Assembly: GCF_000020485.1 (NCBI RefSeq)
Contig: NC_011899.1
Span: 2,016,501-2,080,500 of the forward strand
DNA: 64,000 bases
From: Halothermothrix orenii H 168
GTDB taxonomy: Bacteria > Bacillota > Halanaerobiia > Halanaerobiales > Halothermotrichaceae
Direction of reading: 5' to 3'
Numbering within the stretch: position 1 is the stretch's first letter; each line of letters starts with the position of its first letter. The notes under the pieces are model-generated. The model was given only the letters and a program-made list of their open reading frames with translations. It was not told the DNA's origin and did no database searches. Position numbers and translations under genes: made by a program. This document shows, piece after piece, positions 35,470 to 43,134 of the stretch.

Positions 35470-36510
35470 TTACAGCTCCAGAATATTTTTGTGAACATTA
35501 TCCAGGCTCTCTTCCAGTAAAATATCATAGCCAACAAAATATTTATCCTTAGAAGGAGTCATGTTTTTAAAGATACAATCAAACATCTTTTTCCCGGCAA
35601 TATATCCCTGCATAAACGGCCTCTGGTAGACAATGGCCTGTACGTACCCTTTTTTAACACAATCTTCTATTTCTTCATTTAAATCATTGGCAATCACTAT
35701 TACTTCCCTATTTATTCCCATATCAACCAGAGCCTTAACGGCATATTCAGTTCCGAAAGTAGTATAGATACCTGTTATTTCCTTATCAAATTTCCTTCTG
35801 GTGATATCATATATTTTCTCAAGGCTATATTCGTAATAAGGCCCGGTAGTTTCTATGTGGGAATATTCCCCTATTTTATCGAGAAAACCTTTTAACCGTT
35901 CCCGGACTGAATAAAAATCATAACTTGAAGATATAACGAGTATTTTACCCTCTTTTTTTATAAACTTTGCCATAAGCTCAGCGGCTACCCGTCCCAGCTT
36001 ATAGTAATTGGGGCCAACGAAAAAATTGCGCTCTGAGCCCTTAATATCCATATCCAGGGTTGCTACCGGTATATTTTTATCTTTAAACCGTTTAATAACT
36101 TCCTTTACCTGTTCCATTAATGGAGTAAGGATTATTCCATCTATCTGTCTTTCATCTAAAAACCCTTCAATTTGATTAAATTGCCTTTCAGGCTCTTCAG
36201 CCCCGAGCTCAACAATCTTCAATTTTACACCATAGTTTTTAAACTCCCGGTAGGCTGCCTTTAAACCCCTGATTATTTCACTGTTGAATTTTTCATTATA
36301 TGACTTAACTACAAAAGCATAAATATACATCTTCTTTTTCATGGCCAGAGATTTAGCAATAGGGTTTACATTATACCCCAGTTCCCTGGCAACCTTCAAA
36401 ACCTTTTTGCGGGTCCCTTCATCTACTGGCCCACTATTATTTAAAACCCGGGCTACTGTAGTCCGGGAAATACCGAGTCTATCCGCAATATCCTTCTGAG
36501 TTACACCCAT
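35470..36510 (-). CDS. LacI family transcriptional regulator
   Basis: About 346 residues. N-terminal LacI HTH and hinge: VTQKDIADRLGISRTTVARV, then LNNSGPVDEGTRKKVLKVARELGYNVNPIAKSLA. The periplasmic-binding-like sugar domain follows (IYAFVVKSYNEKFNSEIIRGL, GIILTPLMEQVKEV, ITGIYTTFGTEYAVKALVD, YVQAIVYQRPFMQGYIAGKKM). The ATG at 36510 follows GAGGTGA by six bases; a GTG three codons upstream is less well placed. It lies between the hydE operon and the Mch operon and is a candidate binder of the palindromes near mch, pgi or moxR; this is inference. Confidence 0.92.
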   Translation of the reverse strand: MGVTQKDIADRLGISRTTVARVLNNSGPVDEGTRKKVLKVARELGYNVNPIAKSLAMKKKMYIYAFVVKSYNEKFNSEIIRGLKAAYREFKNYGVKLKIVELGAEEPERQFNQIEGFLDERQIDGIILTPLMEQVKEVIKRFKDKNIPVATLDMDIKGSERNFFVGPNYYKLGRVAAELMAKFIKKEGKILVISSSYDFYSVRERLKGFLDKIGEYSHIETTGPYYEYSLEKIYDITRRKFDKEITGIYTTFGTEYAVKALVDMGINREVIVIANDLNEEIEDCVKKGYVQAIVYQRPFMQGYIAGKKMFDCIFKNMTPSKDKYFVGYDILLEESLDNVHKNILEL

Positions 36511-36685
36511 GTACTTCACCTCTTTTTAACCTGCATTTAGTACTTAAAAATAAAAATAATATACTAAAATTATTTAATCCAGATATTGATTACCTCTATA
36601 ATAAATAATATATTATATTCAATCCTTAATCAATGTTTTTTCCTTTTCCTGCAAAGAACTAAAATTATTTTTTCCAGAATAAAGT

Positions 36686-36715
36686 AAAAAAGAAGCCGGC
36701 CCCGGCTTCTTTTTT
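36686..36715 (-). terminator. intrinsic terminator after the Mch operon
   Basis: Stem AGAAGCCGG (36691-36699) with CCGGCTTCT (36702-36710), flanked by A5 and T5 so it can work on both strands. It begins four bases after the stop of the RibD-like gene. Confidence 0.85.
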
Positions 36716-36718
36716 GCT

Positions 36719-37684
36719 TTATTCACCTTTTATTCCGTAAAGTAACTTATGCCTGAAGTAAAAGAAATGAGAACTGTGAGCGTGGATAGAAAGAACTTCA
36801 CTATGGGGATGGTCTTTTGAAGTAAAGGATTCTTCTCTGTTCCCCAGACACAGGGCCTTCCCTCCGATATAAATACAGGAGTAATTTAAAAACATCTCAT
36901 CAAGAAGTTTATTCTTGATCAGGTGATGGGTATAGGTAGGGGATTCCACAAGAAGTTTTTCAATCCCTGCCAGTCTTAAAACCTTCAAAAATACCTCTGA
37001 ATTGGTAGTCTGCTTACTGCCAGTGACAATGACCGGGACCTTTTCCCCCAGAGCTTTAAATCCCCGGGTAACCTCTTCTTTATCAATTTCTTCCAGAGAG
37101 TTATAGGGCCCGATAATCTCCACAGGTTCTTTAAAATTTTCTTTAACCCATTCCATCCCGGAAGGTGATGTAAAGATGGCAACAGGCACCTCAGGGGCCT
37201 TAAACAGCTTATGGTCAAAGGGTATATCCCGTCCATCCAGTGAGGCCACTATATTTAAAGGAACTTCATCTAGCCCCGCCTCTACTCTGGCATCTTCCAG
37301 TTCCTGGTCAAAAACATGGGCAGTCATATCGGCCTCTTCCTGCATGGTACCGGCTCCAACCAGAATACCATCACAATTAGCCCTTAGCATATTCAATACC
37401 CAGAAATCAGCTCCAGCTCCATCCGGGTCCAGAAAGTTTTTTTGGGCAATAAATGGCCCTTCTGGAGCATCTTCAAAGGCAATTTTACCATCCAGTGAGG
37501 TTACAAAAGAAGCCAGGGTCAGAGGCCTGTCGTCCGGAATCCTATCAAATTTAAGTTCTCCATAAACATAGTTTACTTTATCACTTGGCAATCCCTTAAC
37601 CTCAAATTCTTTGAGCGAATCACTTTCATATACCCTGGATAACTTTATTTTATCCCTGTCAAAAGGAATTTTTACTAATGACAT
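36719..37684 (-). CDS. RibD C-terminal / DHFR-like reductase domain protein
   Basis: 321 residues. Residues about 55-285 form a RibD_C reductase domain: PLTLASFVTSLDGKIA, NMLRANCDGILVGAGTM, VPLNIVASLDG, KVPVIVTGSKQTT and GIEKLLVESPTYTHHLIKNKLLDEMFLNY. An N-terminal extension of about 50 residues has no recognised domain, and no deaminase domain is present. RibD_C members reduce riboflavin intermediates or pterins (the bacterial dihydromethanopterin reductase DmrA is a relative). With mch at the head of this operon, a pterin reductase is an attractive but unproven reading. ATG behind GGGAGGGAG. Confidence 0.75.
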   Translation of the reverse strand: MSLVKIPFDRDKIKLSRVYESDSLKEFEVKGLPSDKVNYVYGELKFDRIPDDRPLTLASFVTSLDGKIAFEDAPEGPFIAQKNFLDPDGAGADFWVLNMLRANCDGILVGAGTMQEEADMTAHVFDQELEDARVEAGLDEVPLNIVASLDGRDIPFDHKLFKAPEVPVAIFTSPSGMEWVKENFKEPVEIIGPYNSLEEIDKEEVTRGFKALGEKVPVIVTGSKQTTNSEVFLKVLRLAGIEKLLVESPTYTHHLIKNKLLDEMFLNYSCIYIGGKALCLGNREESFTSKDHPHSEVLSIHAHSSHFFYFRHKLLYGIKGE

Positions 37685-37730
37685 TTATATTCTCCCTCCC
37701 TACTGTCTTACAGTTTTATTGAAATGAACC

Positions 37731-38462
37731 TTACAGCTGCCCTCCTCCACAGACAGCCAGCATATCTCCGGTAATAAAACCACTATCTTCAGTTGCTAAA
37801 AACAGGGCTGCATTGGCAATATCATCTACAGTACACATCCTTTTCAGGACATACATTTCAGCCATCTCTTTCCTGACCTGATCCGGGTCATCTGCTTTTT
37901 CAATTCTATCTTTAATCATTGGGGTTTCAGTTAAGCCCGGCATTATGGCATTTACCCTGATATCAGGTCCAAGGTCTAAAGCCATACATTTAGTAAACAT
38001 TACAACGGCTGCTTTGGAAGGACAGTAAGCAATCCGGTCAGGGATAGGTTTTACCCCCAGATCGGAAGCAATATTTATAATACTGGCCCCGGGGCGTTTT
38101 TTTAACTCCCCAACAGCCGCCTTACAGGTATTGAAGGTCCCGAATACATTTACTGCAAACTGCTTTTCAAATTCTGCAGGAGAGGTTGTCTCTATATTTC
38201 CTACCCCGGTAATCCCGGCACTATTAACGACTATATCAAGTTGGCCAAATTTGGCAATACCCTCTTCAACAACTTTCCGGGCCTGATTATAATCTGTTAA
38301 ATCTGCCTTTACATATAGAGTGTTTTCGCCCTTAAGGTTCATATCATCTTCAATTCCACAACCAATAATCCTGGCACCCTCATCAAGAAATTTCCTGGCT
38401 ATACCCTCTCCAATCCCTGAACTTGCTCCGGTGATTAAAGCAACTTTACCTTCAAGTTTCAT
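37731..38462 (-). CDS. short-chain dehydrogenase/reductase
   Basis: 243-residue classical SDR. Rossmann loop ALITGASSGIGEGIARKFL, NNAG-like VVNSAGITGVGN, catalytic Ser in INIASDLG, and YxxxK in AYCPSKAAVVMF. C-terminal IMPGLTETPMI and GFITGDMLAVCGGGQL complete the family pattern. The substrate is unknown. It is the middle gene of a three-gene minus-strand set (mch homologue, SDR, RibD-like), 46 bases upstream of the RibD-like gene and 132 bases after mch. GGGAGGGA ribosome site. Confidence 0.88.
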   Translation of the reverse strand: MKLEGKVALITGASSGIGEGIARKFLDEGARIIGCGIEDDMNLKGENTLYVKADLTDYNQARKVVEEGIAKFGQLDIVVNSAGITGVGNIETTSPAEFEKQFAVNVFGTFNTCKAAVGELKKRPGASIINIASDLGVKPIPDRIAYCPSKAAVVMFTKCMALDLGPDIRVNAIMPGLTETPMIKDRIEKADDPDQVRKEMAEMYVLKRMCTVDDIANAALFLATEDSGFITGDMLAVCGGGQL

Positions 38463-38578
38463 TAAATTCCCTCCCTGGACTTAGTTTAAACCTACCTGAA
38501 GTATACCCGAGACAGGCCTGATTAATATATTTTTCCATTAATCGTAATTAGAATATTTATAGTAATATTAAATACTAC

Positions 38579-38603
38579 TCAGGCTAAACATTATTTAGCC
38601 TGA
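38579..38603 (-). terminator. hairpin at the mch stop codon (possible attenuator)
   Basis: A 10-bp perfect stem (TCAGGCTAAA at 38579-38588, TTTAGCCTGA at 38594-38603) with a 5-base loop, overlapping the stop codon of mch. The minus-strand tail GTAGTATTTAATATT is only weakly T-rich. It may be an mRNA-end stabiliser or partial terminator before the SDR gene rather than a full stop. Confidence 0.5.
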
Positions 38604-39566
38604 AACAGTATCATTAAAAGACCTGGCTAAAATTTCAGTATTTATTTTACCGGCCTTATGTATCTTACCTGTCTTGGTATTAACAATGACTACACTGGCC
38701 GGAGAATACATTTCCATAGGAACTTGATAAAAATCACAACCGGCTTCCAGGTATATTTCTTTAAAAGGCTTACCATAAGTAGAAGCCTTATCTGAAGTAA
38801 TTTTATTAACTATATCAGCAATTTTATCGTCATCCCAGCAAACAGTATAGGTAGCCTGACCTCCATATATAAGAACATCATTTAACCTTCCCATGGCAAT
38901 TAATTCATTATCAATACAGGGGGGTATTACACAGAAACCCTGGGCCTGAATTATTGTGTCCAGATCAAACCCTTCTTCCATTAAGCGGTGCAGGGTCTGT
39001 TCTAAAATTCTGGCTGACACCTGAACGGAACAGGCCAGACTGGAACTGGGAGCTACCAGTAAATACAGATCTTCTGGCTGGACCCGGCAGGCCTCGGCCA
39101 GTTCACTGGCCTGTTCTACGCTAACAGGGTCTTTAGATTCGATAGTAATAATGGCCTGGTGATATTTATCTTCATAATCACTGTATTTCTCCATCCAGTC
39201 TCCGGGCTTTCTTCCCAGGGTCCGACCTGGTCCGGCAACAATTGGAGCAAATTTTCCAGGTTTTAATTCCCAGCCAGAAATATCACACCCGGCCAGGGAT
39301 AAAACGGCATGGTCAACACTTACATTAACTGCAGGATAGTACACTCCATCTATCATTTCCGGGAATGTTTCAAAAGAAACCTGCCCAATACCACCAAATA
39401 AAATCTCTGCCATCATTCTGGCAGCTTCCCAGCTGCCTCTGACCTCCTGTCCCAGGTCGATCACAGTAGTTCCATTTTCTAATGTTGACACTTCAATCTT
39501 CAATTCTTCTTTTCTTAAAATCATATCATTAACAATTTCCATTGCCTTTTCGTTTACACTGATCAT
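38595..39566 (-). CDS. mch: methenyltetrahydromethanopterin cyclohydrolase (Mch) family protein
   Basis: 323 residues, the length of archaeal Mch, which hydrolyses methenyl- to formyl-tetrahydromethanopterin. Collinear features: ISVNEKAMEIVNDMILRKEE, LENGTTVIDLGQEVRGSWEA, ILFGGIGQVSF, GPGRTLGRKPGDW, YLLVAPSSSLACSVQVSARI, CVIPPCIDNELIAMGRLND and a C-terminal GKPFKEIYLEAGCDFYQVP plus VIVNTKTGKIHKAGKIN. The ATG at 39566 is six bases after AGGAGGGA; an ATG-like start nine codons upstream lacks a site. In bacteria Mch is known mainly from methylotrophs and planctomycetes, so its presence here is unexpected. It may act on H4MPT or another pterin. No fae, mtd or fhc genes are in the window. Confidence 0.85.
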   Translation of the reverse strand: MISVNEKAMEIVNDMILRKEELKIEVSTLENGTTVIDLGQEVRGSWEAARMMAEILFGGIGQVSFETFPEMIDGVYYPAVNVSVDHAVLSLAGCDISGWELKPGKFAPIVAGPGRTLGRKPGDWMEKYSDYEDKYHQAIITIESKDPVSVEQASELAEACRVQPEDLYLLVAPSSSLACSVQVSARILEQTLHRLMEEGFDLDTIIQAQGFCVIPPCIDNELIAMGRLNDVLIYGGQATYTVCWDDDKIADIVNKITSDKASTYGKPFKEIYLEAGCDFYQVPMEMYSPASVVIVNTKTGKIHKAGKINTEILARSFNDTVSG

Positions 39567-39630
39567 ATTATCCCTCCTATTAATGACTAGCATTTCTACT
39601 AACTGACCGATTATGAAACTACATATCCTG

Positions 39631-39676
39631 AAATGTATCGATTTAAATTAACTAAATGTATTGATTTAAATTAGTA
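39631..39676. repeat. tandem 23-bp direct repeat in the mch leader
   Basis: Two adjacent 23-bp units (39631-39653, 39654-39676). Each carries AAATGTAT(C/T)GATTTAAATTA; 20 of the positions form the shared core with one difference. They lie between the mch promoter and its start codon, so they would be transcribed. The role could be a protein-binding array or RNA element. Confidence 0.75.
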
Positions 39677-39680
39677 TTTT

Positions 39681-39751
39681 AAAAAAAGGGGGGTAAAACT
39701 ACATTAAAAAAGGGGTAACCTAATAATAAATAATAGAAAAAAGGGGGTAAC
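39681..39751. repeat. three copies of A-run/G-run motif in the mch leader
   Basis: Three copies of an A6-7 G4-6 TAA(C/A) motif at 39681-39697, 39706-39719 and 39737-39751. In the mch transcript these read (G/T)TTACCCC(C)TTTTTT. Spacing is about 25-31 bases. They have no hairpin of their own, so they are not classic terminators. Confidence 0.6.
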
Positions 39752-39829
39752 TCATATAGAAATCAATTACTTTTTAAAAAATCTGATAGTTTAAAACAAT
39801 ACTAAAACCCTTGGCTGAAGATATATTAT

Positions 39830-39851
39830 TTTATGTTCGCGCGAACATAAA
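39830..39851. promoter_or_regulatory. 22-bp perfect palindrome, probable operator at the mch start site
   Basis: A perfect inverted repeat with 11-base arms TTTATGTTCGC / GCGAACATAAA, centred at 39840/39841. It begins a couple of bases downstream of the predicted mch transcription start, the classic place for repressor binding. The central GTTCGCGCGAAC is symmetric and GC-rich in a very AT-rich region. The binding protein is not known. Confidence 0.75.
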
Positions 39852-39859
39852 CTATATTA

Positions 39860-39888
39860 ATAATAACGCATTATTTTTTATATGTCAA
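39860..39888 (-). promoter_or_regulatory. mch: sigma-A-type promoter of the mch operon
   Basis: On the minus strand TTGACA (plus 39883-39888) and TATTAT (plus 39860-39865) are separated by exactly 17 bases. The start would be near 39853, leaving a leader of about 285 bases that contains the palindrome, the A/G-run motifs and a 23-bp tandem repeat. No other gene lies in the 473 bases between mch and the PHP gene. Confidence 0.75.
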
Positions 39889-39910
39889 CCATTTTTTATT
39901 ATTTTGTCTT

Positions 39911-39956
39911 ATTAAAATAAAATATATTAATAAATTAAAATAAAATATATTAATAA
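39911..39956. repeat. perfect 23-bp tandem repeat upstream of the mch promoter
   Basis: Two identical adjacent 23-bp copies (39911-39933 and 39934-39956) of an all-A/T unit, ATTAAAATAAAATATATT then AATAA. They lie just upstream of the mch -35 box and next to the terminator of the PHP gene. An UP-element-like or regulator-binding role is possible. Confidence 0.85.
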
Positions 39957-39998
39957 AAAAACCTTACCCGTAGTTATATTAAAACCCCAGGTAAGGTT
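39954..39998 (-). terminator. intrinsic terminator after the PHP gene
   Basis: A 9-bp stem (AACCTTACC at 39960-39968, GGTAAGGTT at 39990-39998) with a 21-base loop, followed on the minus strand by TTTTTT. It lies 42 bases after the stop at 40040. Confidence 0.7.
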
Positions 39999-40039
39999 AT
40001 ATTAATCACTAATAAATTTTATCCATGGCCCTATAAAAG

Positions 40040-40759
40040 TTATTTCCGGTTTAAAATAAAGGACTCAACTTTTCTGGCGTCTGTATTTAAAATATCTTCT
40101 TCAGTTAATTCTGCCTGTTCTATAACTGGTTTTAAACTTTTAATATTTCCAACCTGTGTAAAAAAATGGGCATCACTGTTCATGCTTAGTGGGGCACCAT
40201 ATTTTTTGGCAAGCCGGCATAATTGAATTGTTAGTTCATAACTCCCCCGTTTGCCCAGTCGGGGCTCTTCCAGAGAACTGGCATTAACCTCCAGGATAAC
40301 CTGATATTCAGCAGCTGCCTGAACCACAGCTTCCAGATCCAGGGGGAAATACAAATTGGCAGGGTGGGTTATCATGTCAACATAGGGATTTTTTATAGCT
40401 GTTATAGTAACCTCAGTATGTTCTAACCTGCTCTTTTTATTATAATCAACATCTCCATGAATGCCAGCCGCTACAAAATCAAGCTCTTCCAACCTCTCTA
40501 CAGAAAGATCGAGTTCACCTGTATTTAAAATATTGGCCTCAATACCTTTAAGGATCCTCACCCCATGGACCACATCGGGTATAGCCTTGAGGTTTCCAAA
40601 GTAATACTCATGGGGCCCTCCGGGCATACCCGGACCATGGTCAGTAATAGCAATAAGTTTCAACCCCTTATCCCGGGCACTTTTAGCAATTTCCCCAACT
40701 GAACTATAGGCATGTCCACTGGCTACAGTATGAGTATGTAGATCTGCCTCAATTTTCAT
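40040..40759 (-). CDS. PHP domain phosphoesterase, YcdX-like
   Basis: 239-residue PHP-family metal-dependent phosphatase. Metal ligands are visible in DLHTHTVASGHAYSS, LKLIAITDHGPGMPGGPH, GIEANILN, AAGIHGDV, MITHPANLYFP, EVNASSL and MNSDAHFF. This is the trinuclear-zinc arrangement of YcdX and histidinol-phosphatase-like PHP proteins. Substrate unknown. A lone gene with its own terminator. Ordinary AGGAGGAAT site. Confidence 0.88.
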   Translation of the reverse strand: MKIEADLHTHTVASGHAYSSVGEIAKSARDKGLKLIAITDHGPGMPGGPHEYYFGNLKAIPDVVHGVRILKGIEANILNTGELDLSVERLEELDFVAAGIHGDVDYNKKSRLEHTEVTITAIKNPYVDMITHPANLYFPLDLEAVVQAAAEYQVILEVNASSLEEPRLGKRGSYELTIQLCRLAKKYGAPLSMNSDAHFFTQVGNIKSLKPVIEQAELTEEDILNTDARKVESFILNRK

Positions 40760-40822
40760 TTATTATTCCTCCTTATAGACTTATAAGTATTATTCCCCCG
40801 TCTGACAGAAACCAATAAATAA

Positions 40823-40858
40823 ACCCCTGTCTACATTATATCAAAAAAAGACAGGGGT
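40823..40858 (-). terminator. intrinsic terminator after hsp20
   Basis: A 10-bp perfect stem (ACCCCTGTCT at 40823-40832, AGACAGGGGT at 40849-40858), with TTATTTATTGG following on the minus strand. It lies 70 bases past the hsp20 stop. The loop is 16 bases and the T-tract is modest. Confidence 0.6.
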
Positions 40859-40927
40859 AACAGTAGCAAACATAAATAATAACAATTTTTTTGCATAAAG
40901 ACCATACTTATTACATAAAGGTCTTAT

Positions 40928-41362
40928 TTAATCTATATCTATTATCCTCTTTTTCTTTTTACCGGGACTCTTTTTGGGGAGTTTAATTTCCAGAATACCG
41001 TTATTATACCGTGCCTGAATCTCATCTTCGTTTACATTGTCAATATAGAAGCTCCTCCTGTAACTACCTCTTCTCCTTTCACGTCTCAGATAATTATCTC
41101 TTTCTTCTTCAAGTATCTCATCATTACTTGCCTCAATGGTCAAATAATTATCAACTAGTTCAACATTTATATTTTCCTTGCTAAATCCCGGTAATTCAGC
41201 CTGAATTATATACTCATTATCCGTCTCTTTAACATCAGCTTTAAACGCAGTTCCCATCATTCCCAGGTCCTCAAAAATGCCTGAAACAAAACTATCAATG
41301 GAATCTCTTAAGTCCATTATTTCTCTCCGGCCCCTGCGCCTGAAAGGTATTAAATCAAACAT
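40928..41362 (-). CDS. Hsp20/alpha-crystallin family small heat-shock protein
   Basis: About 144 residues, ATP-independent holdase. The alpha-crystallin domain spans residues about 40-135: FKADVKETDNEYIIQAELPG, NINVELVDNYLTIEA, YRRSFYIDNVNEDEIQARYNNGILEIKLPK. There is a short basic N-terminal arm (PFRRRGRRE) and a lysine-rich tail. The ATG at 41362 is nine bases after GGAGGTG; a GTG four codons upstream overlaps that site. A CtsR operator sits inside its promoter, giving heat-inducible expression. Confidence 0.92.
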   Translation of the reverse strand: MFDLIPFRRRGRREIMDLRDSIDSFVSGIFEDLGMMGTAFKADVKETDNEYIIQAELPGFSKENINVELVDNYLTIEASNDEILEEERDNYLRRERRRGSYRRSFYIDNVNEDEIQARYNNGILEIKLPKKSPGKKKKRIIDID

Positions 41363-41407
41363 ATTATCTGTCACCTCCAGTCAATATGTTTAACCTTTTC
41401 TGTTAAT

Positions 41408-41437
41408 ATTATACCGTCAAAGTCAAAGAAGGTCAAA
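41408..41437 (-). promoter_or_regulatory. hsp20 promoter with overlapping CtsR operator
   Basis: On the minus strand TTGACC (plus 41431-41436) and TATAAT (plus 41408-41413) are 17 bases apart. Plus 41421-41437 reads AGTCAAAGAAGGTCAAA, a perfect match to the CtsR heptad consensus RGTCAAANANRGTCAAA. It covers the -35 box and spacer, so CtsR should repress the gene at normal temperature. Confidence 0.85.
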
Positions 41438-41519
41438 GTCAAATAAGTGTTGTAATCCAGTATTTTTTTAAAATATTTCCAGTTAATTTAAATTAGCTGT
41501 ATATAACATTATTTTACAT

Positions 41520-41536
41520 AGTCAAGGAAAGTCAAA
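41520..41536. promoter_or_regulatory. second CtsR-like box
   Basis: AGTCAAGGAAAGTCAAA matches the CtsR consensus with one difference. It lies about 100 bases upstream of the first box in the 420-base divergent region between hsp20 and the MFS gene. It could add cooperative repression of hsp20. The rest of this region, apart from the two promoters, is AT-rich and without a gene. Confidence 0.6.
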
Positions 41537-41685
41537 TTTAAAGTCCTGGTTATCATGACTACATATATTTAAAAAAAAACACGGGTAACATAGTCAAACA
41601 TATTTATATAAACAATTTATATTAATGTATAACCATTATCTTATTTTAAATGTTTAATATTTTTTAAAATTATTCTACTTTTTTA

Positions 41686-41714
41686 TTGACATAACTAAAT
41701 TAATTTCATATAAT
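41686..41714 (+). promoter_or_regulatory. consensus sigma-A promoter of the MFS gene
   Basis: TTGACA (41686-41691) and TATAAT (41709-41714) with a 17-base spacer, a full consensus match. The expected start near 41721 gives a leader of about 60 bases. Confidence 0.85.
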
Positions 41715-41782
41715 TTAATTAATAAATTAATTTTTTTAATGTTTATTATAAAATATTTAATTTTGAATTGGAGTTGATAAAA

Positions 41783-43117
41783 ATGGATGAAAAATCCACC
41801 CGGAGGAAGCTATTACATAACAAAGACTTTATTCTCCTCTTTCTGGGAGGATTTGTCTCCCGGATAGGTAGTAAAGTACACTATGTTGCTATGACCTGGT
41901 TTGTTTTAAAACTGACCGGAAGTGGTACCGCAGCCGGAACCGTGTTATTACTGGCAACTCTCCCCGGAGCTATTTTAGGGCCTGTTGGTGGAGTAATAGC
42001 AGACAGAATTAACCGTAAACTTATAATTGTCAGTATGGATACCGTCCGGGGGCTGATTGTAATCTGGCTTAGCTGGACCGTCTATAACGGAACCGCTGGC
42101 TTTTATCACATCTGTATTGCCACCTTTCTGGTCGCCCTGAGTGGCACCTTTTTCAATCCCGCAGTAACGGCATCTATACCCAATATAGTTGAAAAACATA
42201 ATTTACAGAAGGCAAATTCCCTCGAACACTTAAGCTTTCAGGGGACTTCCATTATCGGAGCTGCTACCGGAGGGATTCTTATTGCTATCTTTGGGGTAGC
42301 CGGGGTCTTCTTAATTGACGGGATAAGTTATTTAATCTCAGCCTTCTCCGAGTTATTTATTAATATTCCCCCTGTGAAGAGAGAAGAACAATCCGGGGAT
42401 AACGGGGAATTGAGTAAATTTACTATTCTGTACAATGATCTCAGGGAAGGAGCCCGATACCTTTACTCCAACAAACCCCTGTTTACCCTGTTCAGTATAT
42501 CTATTATTATTAACTTCCTTTTTGCCGGGGCTATGGCAGTCGGGATTCCCTATGTGTTTAAAGAAGTCCTACAGGTAAACAGTAAGTTATTCGGCCTGGC
42601 CCAGTCCTTCTTTCCAGCTGGGGCTATCCTGGGAGCAGTTATTATGAACTTTTTACCACCAGTTAAAAATTTTTTCAGGACCCTGTTTACAGGGATTACC
42701 TTTCAAACAATACTTCTGGCGGCAATCGGTTTACCTATTTCCCCTTTCATGGTAGATAAATACCCGGTTATAAGTTTATTCATACTCATGGCCGTTATTC
42801 TCATTCTTTTCGGGGCCTTCAATGCCTATACCAATATCCCCATTAATACTATGCTCCAGAGGTTAATAGATGACAGGGTAAGGGGTAGGGTTTTCGGCCT
42901 TCTGGCCACACTAAATATGGGGTTAGTACCGGTTTCCATGTGGGCAGCAGGGTGTCTTCTTGATGCCTTCCCGGCCTATCTCCTGTTTGTGGGAGCAGGG
43001 GGAATTATGGTCGGTGTACTTGCCTATAGTGTATCCCTCCCTACCCTCAAACCATTAAAAAATGAAGTCTATATTGATAAAAGAGAGAACCCGGCAGAAT
43101 ACTCTGCCGGGGTATAA
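41783..43117 (+). CDS. MFS transporter (MFS_3/EntS-like exporter)
   Basis: About 444 residues with 11-12 predicted TM helices and a central cytoplasmic loop (IPPVKREEQSGDNGELSKF). The first helices hold FLLLFLGGFVSRIGSKVHYVAM-like sequence and the loop motif GGVIADRINRKLIIVSMD, the signature of the MFS_3 subgroup (enterobactin/macrolide exporter-like). Substrate unknown; probably a drug or metabolite efflux pump. The ATG at 41783 is preferred, nine bases after GGAG; an upstream TTG is possible. Strong promoter at 41686-41714. Confidence 0.88.
   Translation: MDEKSTRRKLLHNKDFILLFLGGFVSRIGSKVHYVAMTWFVLKLTGSGTAAGTVLLLATLPGAILGPVGGVIADRINRKLIIVSMDTVRGLIVIWLSWTVYNGTAGFYHICIATFLVALSGTFFNPAVTASIPNIVEKHNLQKANSLEHLSFQGTSIIGAATGGILIAIFGVAGVFLIDGISYLISAFSELFINIPPVKREEQSGDNGELSKFTILYNDLREGARYLYSNKPLFTLFSISIIINFLFAGAMAVGIPYVFKEVLQVNSKLFGLAQSFFPAGAILGAVIMNFLPPVKNFFRTLFTGITFQTILLAAIGLPISPFMVDKYPVISLFILMAVILILFGAFNAYTNIPINTMLQRLIDDRVRGRVFGLLATLNMGLVPVSMWAAGCLLDAFPAYLLFVGAGGIMVGVLAYSVSLPTLKPLKNEVYIDKRENPAEYSAGV
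43090..43111. terminator. hairpin between convergent MFS and subtilase genes
   Basis: A 9-bp perfect stem (CCCGGCAGA at 43090-43098, TCTGCCGGG at 43103-43111), loop ATAC. It overlaps the last codons of the MFS gene and lies 24 bases from the subtilase stop. T-rich tails are weak on both strands (TTCTCTCTTTT on the minus), so it may serve the subtilase gene better. Confidence 0.55.
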
Positions 43118-43134
43118 GGAAGCTAAATTATTTT

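Noticed and set aside
39631-39956. Possible CRISPR array
   Set aside because: Repeats are directly adjacent with no spacers and only two copies per type; no cas genes.
43090-43111. Strong bidirectional terminator
   Set aside because: The stem is perfect but the T-tracts are poor on both strands, so it is kept only as a lower-confidence hairpin.
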